Below are positions 31,516 through 35,028 of a stretch of 35,028 nt of DNA, one piece after another. This stretch comes from Nitrososphaerota archaeon (GTDB lineage: Archaea > Thermoproteota > Nitrososphaeria_A > Caldarchaeales > JAVZCJ01), in assembly GCA_038817485.1 (NCBI GenBank), contig JAWAZL010000018.1, forward strand, positions 1-35,028. The letters run 5' to 3'. The translations under genes and the position numbers were made by a program. The notes under the pieces were generated by a model, which saw only the letters and a program-made list of their open reading frames with translations, was not told the DNA's origin and did not search any database. Position 1 is the first letter of the stretch, and every line of letters begins with the position of its first letter.

Positions 31516-34500
31516 TCATTCATCCCAATAAGCAGGTTTAAAAATTATTTTAGGTTCTCTTATTATATTATCTACTATGGGGACTTCTACAGTTAGTATA
31601 TCAATATATCCAACAGGATTTCCATTCTCATCCACAGGTACTCCAATTACTGTTCCTAATCCTTTTTTACTAGTTATATAATTTGCTTTCTCATGGAAAT
31701 CTTTACGAAGAGCATCATTTATTATATCATACCTCAAAAGTTTATTAAATATCTCCTTAAGTTCTTTTTTACTTGTTCCAACATAATACATAAAAACTGT
31801 AACTTCTCCTGGGCATATCTCTCCTTCCCAAAGTAAATGTAAATCTGCAAATTCTTCGTATCCCTTTCCTAAAGATATTCCTTTCACTTCACAGTTTGGA
31901 ATATATTTGCATACATATGAACCCCATATTTCACCTATTGCCCCTCTTCTTACATTATTAGATCCTGATTTAATATAAGCTTCTAAAGATCCTTTATTTG
32001 GTATACATTCTATTATATTTCCAGAAATTCTTATTATTGGTTCTTTAATAAGATATATTGAATGTGATCTTTCTTCTTTTTCTGAAAGTTTATAATTAAA
32101 TCTTATCTCTTCATCGGTTAATTCTATTTTACTTATCTTCCTTCCATGATCTCTTTCCTCTTCTTCAAATATTATTTCAAGAAATGCTTTTTCACCATCA
32201 TAACATATTGCTATACCTTCATCTTCCCCATATTGTGCTAACATTTTACTTTTTATTCCTAATGCTCCTTCATCACTAATCCAATGAAGAACCATATCTT
32301 CATCATTTAATTTTATTTTTACTGCTTTCCCCTCTTTACTTATTATTTCTATTTCATTAAGAGATTTTAATTTTACAAATGATTTTATTAAATCCATTTC
32401 TTTAACATTTTCTTTGAAAATTTCATAGAAATCTTCTGGTTCAACTATCATTTTTGCTACTCTTACATATAGCTCATTTGTTCCTACTTTTTCACATATT
32501 TCTTTTCCTGTAAAATGGAGTCTTCCAGCACTATCAGGATTGCCAATTTTTCTTATGAATTTAATCAATTCTCCATCTTCAGTAAATGCTTCAAATAATG
32601 CCCATGATGTTTTTTCAAATATTTTTCCTCCTGCTTTTTCAAATAAGTCAACTTTTAAATGTGCATCATATTCTTTTCCAACAAATTTTATCAATACTGC
32701 TTTTAATCTATTGTATACCATATCATTTGCTAATTCTAATAATTCTTTCTTTGATCTTATATTATCAATTTTATTTATTGCATTTTCAATATCAGAAATT
32801 ATATCTTCATTTTTTATTTTATTATTTAATAGAAGTTTAATATTTTTAATTGTTCTTAATGCTTCATCATTTACGTCTTCAAATTTTTCAGATATTTTAT
32901 CTAATAATTTTAATGCTTCACTTGCAATTTTATTATCTTTAATCCATATATAATTTAATTGTTTCTCGATTATTCTTTCTTTTCCTTTAAGAAGTTCTGA
33001 AAGTTTCTTTGGTATTTTCTCATGCAATTTAGAAGCATAGCAAAATGCAGCAGTTATTCCAATGAATTCTCCAAATTTTGCAGCTCTCGTTCTTGTTTCT
33101 AAATTTGGATTGAATGAATCTTCTAATAAAGAATACATATATCCTGGAAGAGTATTTCTTAAATTTCCTGTAACAATTCCAGCTCCTAAATTTATTGGAT
33201 CAATTATATTTTCAATTGACATTAAAAATCCATAAACATAATCTGTTATTTCTTTCTTTGCAACTTCTTTATTTTTAGAATAAATATCTATTATTTCATA
33301 AGATTTTATTATTGCTTCACTTTTTGCTTCATTTATTATTTCTTCTTGTGGTATTCTTTTATATGCAAAATAATCACTCCATAATTGTGTTCCAGCTATA
33401 GCATAATATGCTACAGTTGGTGGGAATATTTTTTGAAAGAAAAATGAAATCGATGCTATAGCAAATGAATTTATTGCAGAACTTACACCTGTTATAAATG
33501 ATAACATTGTTTCTCCAAATTGTGATAGTTTAACTCCACTTTGAAAATTAGGTTCTGCATCTACTAGTCTTAATTCTCCATTATAATAAACATATAAATA
33601 CAGATTCAAACTATGATAATTCTCTCCTAAAAATGACGGTAAATTTTCTTCTTCTAAAAAGAAAATTTTAAGATAATTATCAAGTTTTTCATTTGCTTTA
33701 ATATCGATTATTACTTCATTACTAACTTCAAATCCATACTTTATTAATTTTTCTTTATTTACTTCATGGAATAATGAATATACATTAAATCCTTCATATA
33801 TGCTATCAACATTTGGTTTAATAAGAAACAATCCATTAGACTTTCTACCCCTTTCTCCAATTGAAAGAATACATTTTCTATTTTCATTATCATAACTCTT
33901 TATTATTGGACGTATTTTATAAATAATCATATCTTTATAATATCTATTTTGTTCAACTCTTAATGGAGTAATTTTATAAACTAAGTATAACAATGGAAGT
34001 TTTCTATTTTCTTCTTTTTTCTTTATTTTATCTAAAAATTCTTTATACACATTTTTATTTAATAATATAGAATCTCTTAATAATGGCCCTTCTCTTCTTC
34101 CTCCACCACCTCCATAATTTTGAGAAGAAGTTGTAGAAGTTTTCTTAGTAGTTACTATAGTTGTATAAGTATATATTGGAGTTTTATATGTAGTAGTAAA
34201 TCCTTTTACAGTAACATAAATTGTTTCAGTTTTTAAAGGATAAGTTGTTTTAGTAGTTATAGTTTTTGTAGTATATTTAGATATTGTAGTTGTATAAATT
34301 ATATTAGTTGTAATATAAGAAGTTTTAGAAGATGTTGTAGTTATTGTTATATTAGTTTTTGTAGTAGTAGATGTTACTTTTATTGTTTGAGATGAAGTTT
34401 TCCCTTCATATGTTACTTCTGCTTTATAAGTTTGATTTTCAGTTTTTGTAGTAATGCAATTAGTTTCAGAAAATGAAATATTTTCTTCATAAAATCCTAA

Positions 34501-35028
34501 TGCATGTAATATTCTTTTACTAATATCATTTATTCCTTCTATTATTGATTTTCCAGCATTTACTAATCCATTTGAAATAGAATCTATTGTTCCTTCTAAT
34601 ATGCTTTTTCCAGTACTTACAATTGTATTTCCTATGCTTGTAATAGTTTCTCCAATAGTATCAAGAAAACTTTTCTCTTGTTTAGTAATTGAAGTTATTG
34701 TTGAAGTAGCTGTAGTAGTTGTTTTTGTTACAATTGTTGTTTGAGATTTGCTTTTATAAGAAGTTGATTCACTTTTATAAGGAGGCAAAATATCAACTTT
34801 TGTAATAGTAGAAGTAACTGTAGTTATTGTAATTATAGAAGTTGAAGTAGTTTTTATTTCAGTTTTTATAGAAGTTAAAGATTGAGTTTTAGAAGAAGAT
34901 GTTTTAATTGAAGTTGTAGAAGTTTGTGTGGTTCTAATAGAAGATGAAGTTGTTGATGTTTTTAAAGATGTAGATGTTGAAGTTGTTAAAATTGAAGCAG
35001 AAGAAGTTGTAGTTGTTGTAGCTACTCC
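31516..35028 (-). CDS. Giant Thr/Ser-rich protein with nuclease-like C-terminal domain (5' end outside window)
   Basis: The minus-strand frame is open from the right edge to the stop at 31516, at least 1170 residues; the start is beyond the window. Order from the N-terminal side: a Thr/Ser-only stretch (about 90 residues), an amphipathic repeat (NTIVSTGKSILEGTIDSI and NGLVNAGKSIIEGINDI are two units), a second Thr-rich stretch, a Gly-rich hinge (YGGGGGRREGP), a globular part with a hydrophobic segment (SFAIASISFFFQKIFPP), a charged helical part, and a C-terminal domain with GAIGEIWGSYVCKYIPNC, then FADLHLL-x5-C-x2-EVTV. That last pattern recalls the GE...D...E-x core of restriction-like nucleases but with V for the usual K. 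Thr-rich stretches are typical of exported archaeal surface proteins. The family is not recognised. Confidence 0.75.
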   Translation of the reverse strand, partial: GVATTTTTSSASILTTSTSTSLKTSTTSSSIRTTQTSTTSIKTSSSKTQSLTSIKTEIKTTSTSIITITTVTSTITKVDILPPYKSESTSYKSKSQTTIVTKTTTTATSTITSITKQEKSFLDTIGETITSIGNTIVSTGKSILEGTIDSISNGLVNAGKSIIEGINDISKRILHALGFYEENISFSETNCITTKTENQTYKAEVTYEGKTSSQTIKVTSTTTKTNITITTTSSKTSYITTNIIYTTTISKYTTKTITTKTTYPLKTETIYVTVKGFTTTYKTPIYTYTTIVTTKKTSTTSSQNYGGGGGRREGPLLRDSILLNKNVYKEFLDKIKKKEENRKLPLLYLVYKITPLRVEQNRYYKDMIIYKIRPIIKSYDNENRKCILSIGERGRKSNGLFLIKPNVDSIYEGFNVYSLFHEVNKEKLIKYGFEVSNEVIIDIKANEKLDNYLKIFFLEEENLPSFLGENYHSLNLYLYVYYNGELRLVDAEPNFQSGVKLSQFGETMLSFITGVSSAINSFAIASISFFFQKIFPPTVAYYAIAGTQLWSDYFAYKRIPQEEIINEAKSEAIIKSYEIIDIYSKNKEVAKKEITDYVYGFLMSIENIIDPINLGAGIVTGNLRNTLPGYMYSLLEDSFNPNLETRTRAAKFGEFIGITAAFCYASKLHEKIPKKLSELLKGKERIIEKQLNYIWIKDNKIASEALKLLDKISEKFEDVNDEALRTIKNIKLLLNNKIKNEDIISDIENAINKIDNIRSKKELLELANDMVYNRLKAVLIKFVGKEYDAHLKVDLFEKAGGKIFEKTSWALFEAFTEDGELIKFIRKIGNPDSAGRLHFTGKEICEKVGTNELYVRVAKMIVEPEDFYEIFKENVKEMDLIKSFVKLKSLNEIEIISKEGKAVKIKLNDEDMVLHWISDEGALGIKSKMLAQYGEDEGIAICYDGEKAFLEIIFEEEERDHGRKISKIELTDEEIRFNYKLSEKEERSHSIYLIKEPIIRISGNIIECIPNKGSLEAYIKSGSNNVRRGAIGEIWGSYVCKYIPNCEVKGISLGKGYEEFADLHLLWEGEICPGEVTVFMYYVGTSKKELKEIFNKLLRYDIINDALRKDFHEKANYITSKKGLGTVIGVPVDENGNPVGYIDILTVEVPIVDNIIREPKIIFKPAYWDE

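Noticed and set aside
32540-32953. Plus-strand frame of 137 codons inside the giant gene
   Set aside because: It is antisense to a long, well-supported frame and has only the composition of its complement.
34130-35028. Simple-sequence or CRISPR-like repeat suggested by the recurring GTAGTAGTTGT-type units
   Set aside because: The units are irregular codons for Thr and Ser in one open frame, not spaced repeats.

Overview
The window is AT-rich archaeal DNA. Archaeal marks seen directly are TATA boxes about 25 nt before many starts (several genes look leaderless), an Orc1/Cdc6 initiator with ORB-type origin repeats, the small subunit of DNA polymerase D, a fused Fae-Hps, an archaeal-type fructose-bisphosphate aldolase/phosphatase, an F420H2-oxidase-type flavodiiron protein, and a tRNA-Leu that is too long unless introns are removed. 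PolD argues against the classical Crenarchaeota (Sulfolobales, Thermoproteales, Desulfurococcales). PolD, Fae-Hps and a non-pyrrolysine MttB-type methyltransferase together suggest an uncultivated thermophilic lineage such as Brockarchaeota, Bathyarchaeia or Methanomethylicia. That placement is inference; no marker gene settles it.

Layout. 1-2320 is a damaged accessory region: the end of an unknown gene, a chain of strong hairpins with a GC-rich core, a LAGLIDADG homing endonuclease, the C-terminal stump of a radical SAM gene, and a frameshifted Yip1-family gene. 2351-8246 holds central metabolism: flavodiiron protein, FBP aldolase/phosphatase, a dead CPBP protease, a small membrane protein with RpiA, and Fae-Hps. 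8440-9195 is a ZIP metal transporter. 9356-14923 is a five-gene oligopeptide-type ABC operon, followed by a DUF917 protein, a small membrane protein, an M29-like hydrolase, and a radical SAM protein with three kinds of Fe-S site. 18962-19104 is a broken desulforedoxin-like fragment. 19216-25382 contains a concanavalin-like protein, ECF transporter T and S components and, divergently, an operon of double ECF ATPase, corrinoid protein and MttB-like methyltransferase. 25473-25978 is a second, decayed copy of the homing endonuclease. 25981-30138 is the replication region: winged-helix gene, intergenic origin with two ORBs, orc1/cdc6, polD small subunit. 30398-30526 is tRNA-Leu(UAA). The window ends with an unknown 221-aa protein and a giant Thr/Ser-rich protein that runs off the right edge.

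How the genes may work together. Fae-Hps, RpiA and FBP aldolase/phosphatase fit the ribulose-monophosphate route, either fixing formaldehyde or running backwards to make pentoses. The MttB/corrinoid pair could bring in methyl groups from a quaternary amine. The ECF ATPase is in the same operon, so the ECF importer may supply the corrinoid cofactor or the substrate. The flavodiiron protein would protect against oxygen. Several genes are broken by small indels in A/T runs, so real decay and assembly error must be told apart with reads.
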